Shown: positions 44,475-54,468 of the stretch, one piece after another
Numbering within the stretch: position 1 is the stretch's first letter
How the letters are laid out: each line of letters begins with the position of its first letter
Assembly (NCBI GenBank): GCA_036362985.1
Contig: JAYGXS010000010.1
Location: forward strand, 11,757,651-11,821,650
Reading direction: 5' to 3'
DNA: 64,000 nt
Origin: Ligula intestinalis
Taxonomy: Eukaryota; Platyhelminthes; Cestoda; Diphyllobothriidea; Diphyllobothriidae
Position numbers and translations under genes: made by a program
The notes under the pieces: model-generated
Seen by the model: the letters and a program-made list of their open reading frames with translations, nothing else
Databases searched by the model: none
Told to the model about the DNA's origin: nothing

Positions 44475-44850
44475 TTTAACTGTTGTTGTCGAGGTCGACA
44501 CAACCCACTAGGGACTCGTGCACCCAGGGCCGAAAACGCGGTCACATTGTAAGACACTGCAGCTCCAGATGTTCGTGATTTGTAACTGCATATGCATGAA
44601 TAAATCGTCCTAATCTCCCAGTCCAGACAGTCTGACCCAGATTGCAAGCCTTCAGCTCACATAAATTACTATAGTTCTTGCTCGGAATTAGTAGCCAGGA
44701 TGATTGCACTCGGTGTGGAAAATCCTGACCAGCCCCACGTCTGGAAACCGTCAACCAAGACGTTTCTTGGCCAGTTACACGGGCAGGTGGCCACGGCGCG
44801 TCAGAGGTAGTTTGAATCAGCCCCAAAAACCACGTATCTAACATAAACTA
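44475..44850 (+). mobile_element. GC-rich LTR-like segment
   Basis: It begins near 44479 with TGTTGTTGTCGAGGTCGACA, which contains the palindrome TGTCGAGGTCGACA. It has an AATAAA at 44599-44604 in the plus direction. Composition differs sharply from the AT-rich surroundings. It interrupts a PLE frame. A solo LTR is my best guess; the right boundary and a target duplication are not established. Confidence 0.4.
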
Positions 44851-44972
44851 GGGTCCAATGAAGTAGCTAAGCGTGCGCTGATTACATAGACGAGGGTTTC
44901 ACATCAGCAGACTTCCTTCGTTGGCACAACCAAGGCTTCTCGTTCCAGGAATTGTCAGATAGCCAAAAGAGG

Positions 44973-45085
44973 AGAATATCCGAGTTCCATTCTGCTCTTC
45001 TATTACCTATGATTTAGGATTCCCGAATGAATTCGAAAGGTCAGGACAATAAACTTCGTGTTCCAATGATCGCTTCTCCGTTTTC
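44973..45085 (+). mobile_element. PLE family A 3' terminus
   Basis: GAGAATATCCGAGTTCCA (44973-44990) is the reverse complement of TGGAACTCGGATATTCTC found downstream of the terminus at 26831-26848. Next come TCTATTACCTATGATT, the hairpin motif (45006-45045), CAATAAACTTCGTG and TCCAATGATCGCTTCT. So the terminus here is preceded by an inverted piece of what follows it elsewhere. Confidence 0.65.
45006..45045 (+). ncRNA. Degenerate hammerhead-like motif, family A
   Basis: Core AUGAUUU (45009-45015; A9 is also changed), extra A, helix II weakened (GGAUUC against GAAUUC), GAA, AGGU instead of a self-complementary tetranucleotide, C17. Helix I CCU/AGG is intact. Probably inactive. Confidence 0.45.
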
Positions 45086-45463
45086 CGAACTATCAGATAG
45101 CTTAAATGAAGGCCCATATGAAAAAAATGCATGAAAGCGAATGGAATAGTGACTTTTCGACGATAGTGCAGGGATGAACTACATCCAGGTTATCTAAATA
45201 CTATTCTGTGTTGCTCATGTTTGTGGTTAAGAGAAGATCTGTGAAGACGAAAATAACACCAGTCGGAGAGGACCTCTGAATCACGTAAAACCGCAAACTC
45301 GGAGAGTACGCAGAAAATACATGTTAAAACGTCAAACGATTTAATTTATGCTTTGATAACTGCCCTCCGAGAAGTGGCACTCGTTGCCAAAGCTAGCAGA
45401 CAAGCGTGTGATCGCTGTCAGGACTGTCTCACGATTGCCACCCGGTCAAAAACTAACGACAGT
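45086..45463. other. Unassigned
   Basis: About 380 bp between two PLE termini. Nothing recognised. Confidence 0.4.
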
Positions 45464-45510
45464 TGGTGAAGGAGACATATGGTCGATCACTGGAACGAAA
45501 TTTATTTTGT

Positions 45511-45550
45511 CCTGAGCTTTCGAGCTTTTACGAGAGCCCATCGTCGGAGG
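45511..45550 (-). ncRNA. Hammerhead-like motif, PLE family B
   Basis: Minus strand: helix I CCU/AGG (45548-45550 with 45511-45513), core CCGACGA (45541-45547; U4 is C), extra U, helix II GGGCU/AGCUC, GAA, AGCU (45515-45518), C17. The sister copy at 48582 keeps U4. It lies 315 bp after the ORF. Confidence 0.6.
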
Positions 45551-45864
45551 TAGAGAAACAGTAACAAATAAGGAGGCTACTTGGGGCGTGTACGAAAACT
45601 AAAATTTTGAACGTGCAGAAAATCAATAATTGTGTGTGCTGCCGACTTGCCACTGAGGCCTGTGCTAGCCTGTGCCAGTAGGCAATCTCGACAAGTTGGG
45701 TGGAAATATTTACAGAAATAGAATCATCAACAAAACAATTAATAGTTATGGTGGGAGGGATGGGCAATTAAAAAAAGTCATAGGAGAAGGGAAGGAGGAT
45801 GAGAAGAGAGGGATTATGTAGGCTTGGGCGCCAAATGGCCACGTCAGCATCGAAAGTGGGATGA

Positions 45865-47775
45865 TTATGGAGGATTTTGGGCCAATTGATTACGGCGGGC
45901 ATCTGGATGTAATCGTTTGCCATAGTGAAAGGCCCTGTACGCTGGCGCCAATTCGACATATCTGTTGACCGAATTCTCATCCGTGGACCAGGCTTCGATA
46001 AATTCTCTGCTCGTCTTGTTTCCCGCGTGCGCGAGTACCTTGACGGCAGCGAAGTTGAACTCATGGCCTGTTTCGTAGGTGTGAGTTGCAACTTGTGATG
46101 ATTCGTCGCCTAGTCGCATGGCCTGCTTGTGTTCACGTTTACGCGATCCGAGCATGCGTTCCGTTTGAACTGTATAATTACAGGGTCAGTTTAGGCATGG
46201 GATGCGATATATTACACCAGATTGTTCATTCTGCGTAAGCTGGTCTTTTATTTTCATCACTCTGCTGCGCATTGTAGCTTTGGGTATGTGTGCTATTCCA
46301 ACACCTAGTTTCGCAGCGATGCACTCAGTCGCTTCTGAGACATCTTTTATGTATGGCAGAGCGTGCCATATCTTCGGTGGTTCTTCTGTTTGGGTCCTCC
46401 TGGGCCGAACGCGTAGGCATCGGTTTATAAATGCTTTTGGATAACCGTTCCGCATGAACTGGTCACGGAGGTATCTGGCCTCGCGTGCCTTTTCCTCTGG
46501 TTTACTGCAGTGGGTCTGGATCCGTTTAAAGAGTGTTTTTACACAGCTCCGTTTGTGAGCAACTGGATGGTTACTGTGAAAACTTAGGAGTTGTGTTGTG
46601 TTCGTCACCTTCCTGTAAACCGTCGTCTCGAATTGACCATTGGGTGTTATCTTGACGAGGACATCAAGGAAAGGCAGCTGCTGCTCTTTTTTTCTTCCCG
46701 TGTAAATTGTATGTCAGGAAATATTCCATTGAGCAAGTCATGGAAGTTTTGCAGCATATTTCTCTTGATGATGACAAACGTGCCGTTGACGTAGCGGCGC
46801 CAGAAGACAGGCTCATGTTGGGCGAAGGCGATGTTTTCTACTTCCTGTAGAACCAGTTCTGCCACTAAGCCAGAGATCGGGGAGCCCATTGGAGTTCCTT
46901 TGATGTGTTCGTACGGTTCTCCAGCAAAGGTAAATTAAGTTTCCTGGCAGAATTCGAATAACTTCATAAGGTTTTAATTTTTAGCGGGCTTTGGGCCTCA
47001 TCATATGCCTCTTCAAGTCTCTTCTGTAAGATATTGTGTGACAGTTTTGGCGGTGTGGATGTAAACAATAAAGTCACGTCAAAAGAGACCATGATTTCGC
47101 CTGATTGAATCGTCCGATCTCGGAGGTCCTCGAGGAATCGAGAGGCTGATTGACCTGAGGTAATCGAGTTGCCTTGGAGGAATTACAGTTTTCTATACAT
47201 CCACTTTGCCAAGTTATAAGTTGGGCTGCCTTTAAGGGCAGCGATTGGCCGAAGTGGGACATTCGGTTTGTGGACTTTTGGTAGTCCATACCATCGCGCC
47301 AGAGCTGTATCCGTTACTTTCATTTGGCGCCACTCATTCATGGTGTTCACATTCTTGCGCCGGTATTCTCTGAGAAGTTTAGTCAATCGGTTGGATAATG
47401 CTATGGCTTGCGAATTGGGTGTTGGTTGGTAAAATGATCTGTCGTCAAGAAGAGTCGTAGCTTTGTCGTTATAATCTTGTCGGTTCATCACGACAGTCGA
47501 CCGTCCCTTATCAGCAGGTAAGATGATAATACTATCATTTTTCTTCAGTTCTCTCAAGGCTTTTGACTCACTTTGCCAGATGAAGCTGGCTGGTTTATGA
47601 GCCATAAGCAAGGAGGTCACACGTTGTCGTATTGAATGTTTAGTGTCGTCGGTTGCCTTCGTTCTCACCAACATCGCTTCCACTGTAGCAAGGAAGTCAA
47701 GTAGGTCGGCATCTGAAGTATTAAAACAGGCTTCGTGCTATAGCACGTGTAATTGCTGCTCTGCTAATTGCTTCG
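45865..47775 (-). pseudogene. PLE family B RT-GIY-YIG protein, YVNG, frameshifted
   Basis: Right to left: TSDADLLDFLATVEAMLVRT near 47700, [48 protein letters not shown] (palm motif A), MGSPISGLVAELV (motif B), then RRYVNGTFVII: both residues after the first Val-Asp position are changed, so neither catalytic Asp of YVDD remains. After a frameshift near 46675 come SNHPVAHKRSCVKTLF, MRNGYPKAFI and IWHALPYIKDVSEA, then the endonuclease GVIYRIPC, interrupted by a TGA just after CLN. It resumes as NYTVQTERMLGSRKREHKQA, where the core reads YTVQT instead of YIGET, and ends at 45865. Both enzymatic activities are predicted to be lost. Confidence 0.88.
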
Positions 47776-47777
47776 AT

Positions 47778-48322
47778 GACAAATTGGGGATAGTATTATC
47801 ATCTTACCTGCTGATAAGGGACGGTCGACTGTTGTGATGAAACGACAAGATTTTACCGACAAAGCTACGACTCTTCTTGAAGACAGATCATTTTACCAAC
47901 CAACACCCAATTCGCAAGCCATAGCATTATCCAACCGATTGACTTAACTTCTCAGAGAATACCAGCGCAAGAATGTGGACACAATGAATGAGTTGCGCCA
48001 AGTGAAAGTAAAGATTGTATGGACTACCAAAAGTCCACAAACCGAATGTACCACTTCTACCAATCGCTGCCCTTAAAGGCAGCCCAACCTATAACTTGGC
48101 AAAGTGGATGTATAGAAAACTTTAATTCCTCCAAGGCAACTCGATTACCTCAGGTCAATCAGCCTCTCGATTCCTCGAGGACCTCCGAGATCGGACGATT
48201 CAATCAGGCGAAATCATGTTCTCTTTTGACGTGACTTCATTGTTTACATCCACACCGCCAAAACTGTCACACAATATCTTACAGAAGAGACTTGAAGAGG
48301 CATATGATGAGGCCCAAAGCCC
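47778..48322 (+). pseudogene. Inverted PLE family B copy, N-terminal RT part
   Basis: Plus-strand repeat of the right end of the element to its left. It reads SIIILPADKGRSTVVMKRQD with small changes, then EDRSFYQPTPNSQAIAL, a stop (TAA about 47945), shifted pieces including the [16 protein letters not shown] reading, and ends at CAAAGCCC directly before the gap. By eye it is more than 90% identical to 46986-47535 reversed. The first ten or so bases differ from the other arm, marking the junction. Confidence 0.85.
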
Positions 48323-48332
48323 NNNNNNNNNN
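48323..48332. other. Assembly gap (10 N)
   Basis: Ten N. Sequence on the left matches 46986-47535 reversed and sequence on the right matches 45797 and beyond reversed. The approximately 1.2 kb between them in the other copy (45798-46985) is absent, so the true gap may be about that size or reflect collapse. Confidence 0.98.
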
Positions 48333-48668
48333 CTCCTTCCCTTCTCCTATGACTTTTTTTAATTGCCCATCCCTCCCACCATAACTATTAATTGTTTTGT
48401 TGATGATTCTATTTCTGTAAATATTTCCACCCAACTTGTCGAGATTGCCTACTGGCACAGGCTAGCACAGGCCTCAGTGGCAAGTCGGCAGCACACACAA
48501 TTATTGATTTTCTGCACGTTCAAAATTTTAGTTTTTGTACACACGCCCCGAGTAGCCTCCTTATTTGTTACTGTTTCTCCACCTCTGACGATGGGCTCTC
48601 GTAAAAGCTCGAAAGCTCAGGAAAAAACAAATTTCTTTCCAGTGATCGACCATATGTCTCCTTCACCA
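48333..48668 (+). mobile_element. Inverted PLE family B copy, 3' untranslated region
   Basis: Nearly identical to 45464-45797 reversed, including an incidental open frame from the ATTGCCCATCCCTCCC block onward. It contains the ribozyme-like motif (48582-48621) and ends TCCAGTGATCGACC...TCTCCTTCACCA, which fixes the family B 3' end at about 48668. Confidence 0.88.
48582..48621 (+). ncRNA. Hammerhead-like motif, family B, intact core
   Basis: Helix I CCU/AGG (48582-48584 with 48619-48621), core CUGACGA (48585-48591), extra U (48592), helix II GGGCU/AGCUC (48593-48597 with 48606-48610), GAA (48611-48613), self-complementary AGCU (48614-48617), C17 (48618). All core positions match the hammerhead consensus except for the extra U. 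Confidence 0.68.
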
Positions 48669-48770
48669 ATAGATATTCTTGGAATACGAGTATTGTCTCG
48701 CACTTATGAGAGTCCGAGCACGAAGTGAGATAAGTGTACGCTGGGGCAGGGTTTTCCATTCCTTTTATTT

Positions 48771-48980
48771 GACCCAGTCGTGAAAAAACTAGCGGCATTC
48801 GGTGGGATTCGAACCCGCATAGGAGGGAGGCTTTGTACGCAATCCAACTGTCTACGAATGTCGCGACTCACACCGTGTGTTTACTCACACCTAAATCGAT
48901 ATTACCCGCCCAACTTTGCCGCTCATATGGGATCCACCAATACGGGACAGCAAGTTGACTGCCCAAGCTGGACTTCCGGC
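48771..48980 (-). mobile_element. tRNA-derived SINE, same family as 9731-9960
   Basis: Minus strand: a leader with AAGTTGGGCGGGTAAT and TCCCGTATTGGTGGATCCC, a tRNA-like part with a degenerate A box (TAGACAGTTGG near 48848) and a good B box GGTTCGAATCC (48805-48815), tail AGTTTTTTCACGACTGGGTC. The leader matches the 9.7-kb copy along its whole length, including the block missing from the copy at 10153. Confidence 0.72.
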
Positions 48981-48989
48981 TTTTGGTGA

Positions 48990-49735
48990 CACATAAACTC
49001 CAACTTCTTGTTTCCTAGATTTCATGGCAACTTCAATTCCCTTTTAAGAGAAAGAACTGAGATGGTGTGTAGTTTAACTGATCGGCTAGATAAGGCAGCG
49101 GCAGTGGAGGAATGGGAATGGTGAGATGAAAGCAGTGACGTCAGCAAGTATTTTACGCAAACATTGTGTCAAGCCTGATAGATGCCTATTGTAACATTGT
49201 GATCGCTCTCCAACAGGGGTTATTCTAGACATTATAGGAGCCGTAACCACTGAGCAAATTATTTAATTTTACTTGTAGAGAATCTGGCAACCTTCACCAT
49301 GGCCAGAACGAAGGAACAGTCAAACACCGGAAAATAAATTTAAGCTTTTTTGACTTTCCTATGGGATGAAGAAAACGTTACTCAAAGTGGCGTTTTATAT
49401 ATAAGCAAGCAATCGTGGAGCCCTTGATAAGTAATTTCCCATCTATTTCAAAGGCCTTCATGCCCATGTTTGTAAAAAACTTGTAATCGCATTAAGACAC
49501 CTATTTCTCTTTGATTCTGCGCCTCTTAGCCACGTCATCAAACAGAAGTATGTACTATATTGAAATATGTGTCGAATCAGAGGAGTAATGCATTACACCC
49601 TGTTTTGCTTCTGAGCTGATGTAACTTTAATTTTGCGGCTGACTGCAATGTGTCTCAACATACCGATAAAGTGTCACTATGCAGCTAGGTCTGTGGCTGA
49701 TTGGGTGGTATCTGCCGAAACTCACTACTTAAATT
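48990..49735. other. Unassigned
   Basis: AT-rich, no recognised feature. Confidence 0.4.
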
Positions 49736-49739
49736 GCAA

Positions 49740-50890
49740 TTATCACTGTTCTGAACACTTCGGTCTTGAAGCCTTCATAATCTTCGCGGCAGTCGAGGAC
49801 ATCAAGGAAGGCTAGCTGGTTGTTTTCTGCCTACTCCATCACAAATTGCATGTCCGGGAAGATGCTATGGGGACGTTCTGTGAATGTGAGCACTTCAGAT
49901 ATGAGTCCAGAACTCAGTGAATCCGTTGATGTGCCCTGCACCTACTCATCAATTTTTCTGGCAAACACGAAGTATGCCTTGAGACAGGATCTCAAGAGCA
50001 TCAGGATTTGAACGTGTCTGATGCGCTTCTCCACATCATCGTATTTGCTCCGTTAGAGTAGTTCGACGGTGTTGGCTGCCCGATCCAGGAAGATAGATGT
50101 GAAAATTTACGTGACATCAGAGGATACCATGACTTCGTTTGGCAGGTGACTTATCCTTTTAATTGTCTTCCAGAAATTTTTAAGCGAATGGACGGTGGTT
50201 TCTGGGTCGGTGTTTAGAACTTTCAGACGCCAAAACAGCCACTTGGCTAGTCCGTAGGATGGAGTGCCTTTCAGCGATAGGATGGCTTGGAGAGAAGAGC
50301 ACTCCTTGTGCACCTCGAGGAGGCCATAGAAGTGGAGCAAGGCCGTTTCTTGCACTCTCGTCATTCGTCGCTCAGTTGGCGTTATTGCATCAGAGTTCTC
50401 TAATGCCCACAGGTTCGAACTAATTTTGTGTGTCAGCCTTTTGAGGGGGCTGGTTTCGCAAGGGGCATACTCCAGTAAGTTGTTGGTTTTTTGGCGTAAT
50501 TCTGGGTGTTCATTGCCAAGACATCGTAAATGGAAGGTATTGTGTAAACTTCCATCTCAAAGGGAAAAAGGCCAATAGGTAGCCAGATTTTCCTTGCCAC
50601 GGACACGATGGATTCTATAAGAAAATGCGGAGATTAAGTAGAGAAAAGGTTTTTCATTAGGTGGTACTGCTCGAGAGTTTTATCCAAGGTGAAAACGAGA
50701 GGTTTTTGTTGTTTGATTGATTCAAGATATTTGTTAACAGGTCGATAATGGAAATGACCAGTGAAATTGTCGGGAGTCCTCGGCAGACGACACTGTAACA
50801 AGTCTGTTTCTTCATGAAGTAATCTAGAGGCGTTCAAATACCACACACAGTATACTGGGGGAAGCACCAACGACAATGCCGGAATCATCT
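49740..50890 (-). pseudogene. PLE fragment with the catalytic block deleted
   Basis: Minus strand, right to left: VFTLDKTLEQYHLMKN near 50650-50700 (possible N-terminal part), then ALLHFYGLLEVHKECSSLQA and LKGTPSYGLAKWLFWRL (50107-50364), NEVMVSSDVTSIFL (palm motif A), a phase change, SSGLISEVL and, immediately after, SIFPDMQFVME and LAFLDVLD near 49800-49880. In the intact order the YVDD block lies between SGLISEVL and IFPDMQF; here it is absent, so about 30 codons are gone. The endonuclease is not present to the left. Confidence 0.75.
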
Positions 50891-51595
50891 GCCGGGAAAG
50901 TAGATGGGAAATTGAAGGGGAAATATGGTGGTGATGAAATAGTTCTGCTTGCCAGGCGGGGGTTTAAAACGTAAAGGTGCTGCGTCAAATGATTCTATTG
51001 TTCGTTGCACATCTTCTGGAGTCTGACGACGACCTGGGGATACAGAGTGGAAAATGTACTTAATAAATTAACCTTGCTGTCCCAAAGAACGTTTGCACTT
51101 GAAATTACATTTACTGGGCTGCCTGCCTTCCAAGGAATTTATTCTTTTTGACCTTACCGCTGAATTGTTTTCAGAAGCGTTCTGGCGCTTGAAAGAACAG
51201 AATTACGGTTAAAAGAGCTACTTTGACCGCAGGCAGGTAAAGTATTGAGTCGGGCGGACGCGTTTGGTCGGGAAAACTTTCCACGCACGATTGACAATAA
51301 AAAGACCGTCTTCTTCGGCTTCCGCGCAACTTCCGCGAGGATGCCAACAAAAGGAGGCTTACTTACTACCCTTACACCAACCGCTAACGTGAGGGGGTAA
51401 TGCGCTTGCCAGCACGTGACCTCTTCATTAGAGGGGGCCCCAGAGGCGGCTATAATGGGATATCTCCAGCAGCATTAAATTAAGCAAAAAGATTTCTGTA
51501 GAGGCAATAGTAGACATATATATTTATCAATGAAAGAAAACGTTCACGTTCCAGGTATTTGTATCGGTAAAGAAGACAAATGATTGAAAACCGGT
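50891..51595. other. Unassigned
   Basis: GC content rises at about 51230-51480. No gene, LTR or SINE recognised. Confidence 0.4.
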
Positions 51596-51625
51596 TGAGG
51601 CTCTTCGGAAAAATCAAGAGATACC

Positions 51626-51666
51626 TGTGAATTTTAGAGCTGGTAACACGTGCTCTTCATCAGACG
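51626..51666 (-). ncRNA. Hammerhead-like PLE terminus, family C variant
   Basis: Minus strand: core CUGAUGA (51657-51663, exact), extra A, helix II GAGC/GCUC (51652-51655 with 51637-51640), then UAA where GAA is expected (G12 is U), AAUU (51630-51633), C17, ACA. TTCGGAAAA beyond it (51605-51613) matches the sequence beyond the palindromic copy at 54481. The G12 change suggests loss of activity. Confidence 0.5.
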
Positions 51667-51669
51667 AAA

Positions 51670-52620
51670 TAAAAGGAACGGATATAACATCATTAGACTG
51701 AACAGTTTATATTTCATGATAGATGGAGAAAAGTAAACTTAAATGTATAATATTTAGTTGCTAAAATTGATTTTAAAGCGACCGTGGGCGGACGCATTTC
51801 TTGGATGGGTTCGTAGGTTGGTAGGCGCGGAGTGGCCAACGAAATAGTCATGTGAGTCTTCAGCCATAATTGAAAAGGAGGCGCCTTCTTGCCTTTAATA
51901 CGCTCCTTCCGACAGCTTCCGAGATGTGCACTCCGCCATTGGGGTTACAGCTGTCCGTTGTCAGCGGCCCTTCATACCCTAGAGACGCGCGATAAGGCGC
52001 GCAGTGTTACTGGCTTGTGTTACAGCTAACAGTCATCAGTCGATCGATTATCAACCGTCTGTTACCTGCCTTTAAGTGCACTCCGGCATGTCCATTACCC
52101 ACAGTGGGGTTTGGCTAAGTGTTCCCGGCTTTATCCTTTCGCCTGTCTCCCTTATAGGAACATTCTACCACCCACTCCACATTTCATTTACCTTTGTTGT
52201 GCTAGATAACCTTAGGACTGACGTCATACCGACATTCTACTCCACATCAATCGACAAGGAAAACCTTTGTTAACTGCGAAAACCCATCCGCAATTGACAC
52301 GGACGCTAGAAAGGGATACTGAGATTTAGAGACAGTTAATTTAGGGTGTTGGGGGTTAGATTTAGAGACATCGTTTTTAGGTTAAACTTGGGTGGGATTA
52401 TATTTAAGGATATAATTCTCCATTAATTCTAGGTGCATGGCTTTTTGTTGTAGTTTTGGCCCTCTATCTTCCCACTGGTTGGCCTAAGTTCGGCTCAGGT
52501 TAAATTTCTCTTTGCCGTATTCGAACTTGTTCTTAGCCCAGAGTCTATTAATAGCCCCTTGTCTCGATTTTTTGAACGGCGTCACAACATTCTAGTTACT
52601 TATTCACACGCTTAATCAAA
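51670..52620. other. Unassigned, with a short degenerate telomere-like tract
   Basis: Around 52315-52410 the plus strand is rich in TTTAGGG/GGTTAGA-like words (TTAGGGTGTTGGGGGTTAGA). Otherwise nothing recognised. Confidence 0.4.
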
Positions 52621-53330
52621 CCGGTCTGTCGCACGAAGCGAGCGAGTGTCACTGGAATGTGGGGGTAACATGCAATGGAAGTGCAAGGGCTTGTGTCAAC
52701 GTCTTCTGACAACACAGCACTGGATTCGCAAGCCGTATAACCACGGCTTCGGCTGTTGCAAGCGCCCGTTGGCGCAGGCCCTTGGCAAAATTAGCTGATG
52801 TCTGGTAGACAACCTGAAAGACTTCGTTAGTATCGACTCGATGTGCGACAATAGAACTCGAGACCGATCTAGTTTCACCTTTACTCCACCAGGCCGGTAT
52901 GTGCTCACGTACCCTCTTTTCCAGGCGTCTTGTTGTTCGGCCAATTCATCCTGCTCCACAGGAGCAAGTGAAAGAGTAAATGCACGTGAAGATGGCCTCC
53001 AGCGGGAGTCGGTCTTTACTGCCCAATCGTAGGAGCGGAGAATTCGCGAACAACACCCGTAAGTTCGCCACAGGTAAAGAGCTTCGGATTGCGGTCCTCA
53101 GTCGTCGTCTGACCAGCTCGCTTGCTGCATCGCCTAAGAAAGGCAGTCTTATGAACACGTTTTTCTTTTCTGCGTTTGAGGTATCGGGCTTTTTGGTGCC
53201 CTTGCCAATATTCCTGAGGATGAACCTGTCCAGGTATCCATTTTCAATAAATGTGTGCTGCAGCTGTTGATCTTCTGCTTCGACAGTGTAAGGAGAGCAG
53301 ATCCGTCGTACTCTGGCTGCTAATCATTGG
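52620..53330 (-). pseudogene. PLE family D endonuclease fragment
   Basis: Minus strand: FIRLPFLGDAASELVRRRL, ANLRVLFANSPLL and TCIYSFTCSCGAG (52946-53158), matching residues around FIRAPFQGDEPSELLRKRL and CIYSFTCSCGAGYIGRT in the copy at 12424-13548. After a phase change about where YIGRT should be, the rest reads as the REHIPAW region and LATAEAVVIRLANP near 52720-52760. The reverse transcriptase is missing. It lies next to a plus-strand family D 3' end. Confidence 0.78.
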
Positions 53331-53389
53331 ACTAGATTTCGTTTTATGTTGAGGGAGACAAAACTGTGAAAATTGGCATTTTGTCCCAT

Positions 53390-53790
53390 CTAGGTTTTGT
53401 CTTAGAATACCCAACGCAGGATAGATCCATAAAATTGCCTTCGGAGAAGGACATCAAGGAACCCCGACGAGAGATGGTGATCGCATTTTGCCCCCACCCT
53501 CCAATGGCAGTCGCTCGCTTCGTGTAAATAGCAATAATTATCACTCCATGTATCTGACCTCTGATCAACGCTCACAACCTGAACCAATTGCTTCCCCTTC
53601 TCCCCCCACCCCAGCACACGAACCTCTACATGCCAACCTCGCCATGTGGGCGACGTGTCAACGATTAATTGTTATCAGACTAACCTTATAAACCCTGCCC
53701 AGCTCTAACGGTTTCATTACCCCTGCAAGTGTTTTGGCCTGACGAAGATTTGCTGAAAACACATGTTTGCCAAACTTAACTTCTTAACTA
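53390..53790 (+). mobile_element. PLE family D 3' region, plus strand
   Basis: A C-rich untranslated stretch (TTCCCCTTCTCCCCCCACCC at 53590) and terminus GGCCTGACGA (53736-53745) with AGATTTGCTGAAAACAC and TTTGCC, aligned to 13680-13845. The orientation is opposite to the endonuclease fragment on its left, so the two do not belong to one intact copy. Confidence 0.65.
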
Positions 53791-54468
53791 AGAATAGTCG
53801 CATAAGCCACTGACGGGTGCCTTAACCATGAACTTAAAAGAAAATGCTCACCTTCCTAAGAACAGTTGCCTTTTCTGTATACATACAATCAGCAAGTGCA
53901 CTGTCTGCACACAGACTCTGGATGTAATGCCATAATGAAACTACTTAGCTCAGAAATGCATGAGGCTCCGCCGCTGAAGACGGCCTTCTCAAGTATTAGT
54001 GACGCTTGTCTGGGGGTGATTGCACAGGGCTCTGTACGCCGGCGCAAATGGATATAACGATTGATTCAGTCCTCAGCCGTTCCCATCCGTCGAGGAATAA
54101 ACTCCTCCAGTACTTGACCAGCCGTCTCCTTTGCTTATGTACAGCATTTTCATAAATCCCTGCAGCAGTTTACCGCAGAAAAACTATCATATGAGGTGAT
54201 GATCGAAATTCGAAGAAGTGTTTTTATTTAAAAGATACACATTAAGTAGTATCGTAATATTATTTATCAGGCATCAGCATCCTTAAATATGTCAGTCATT
54301 CCAAGATGCCAACTTTCCAACGAGCGTTTTCTGGCCACCTGGAAAAAGAAAATTCTGTGAAAAAAGGATGTTTAAGTAGTATGAATGTTCTAGTTGGTTA
54401 TTGATGGCCTTTAAAATTCGAATATGTATATGGTGAAATGTAGGCATCCCAAGTAAAAAAGTTTGATT
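53791..54468. other. Unassigned
   Basis: No recognised gene or repeat. Confidence 0.4.

Larger units (their letters stand above)
45464..47775 (-). mobile_element. PLE family B, longest copy in the window
   Basis: About 2.3 kb on the minus strand, from the N-terminal RT region (right) to the 3' terminus (left). Parts of it are repeated in inverted orientation immediately to the right: 46986-47535 pairs with 47790-48322, and 45464-45797 pairs with 48333-48668. Confidence 0.88.

Noticed and set aside
48363..48728. 121-codon plus-strand ORF
   Set aside because: Lies in the PLE family B 3' untranslated region; the same frame exists in the inverted copy and carries no domain.
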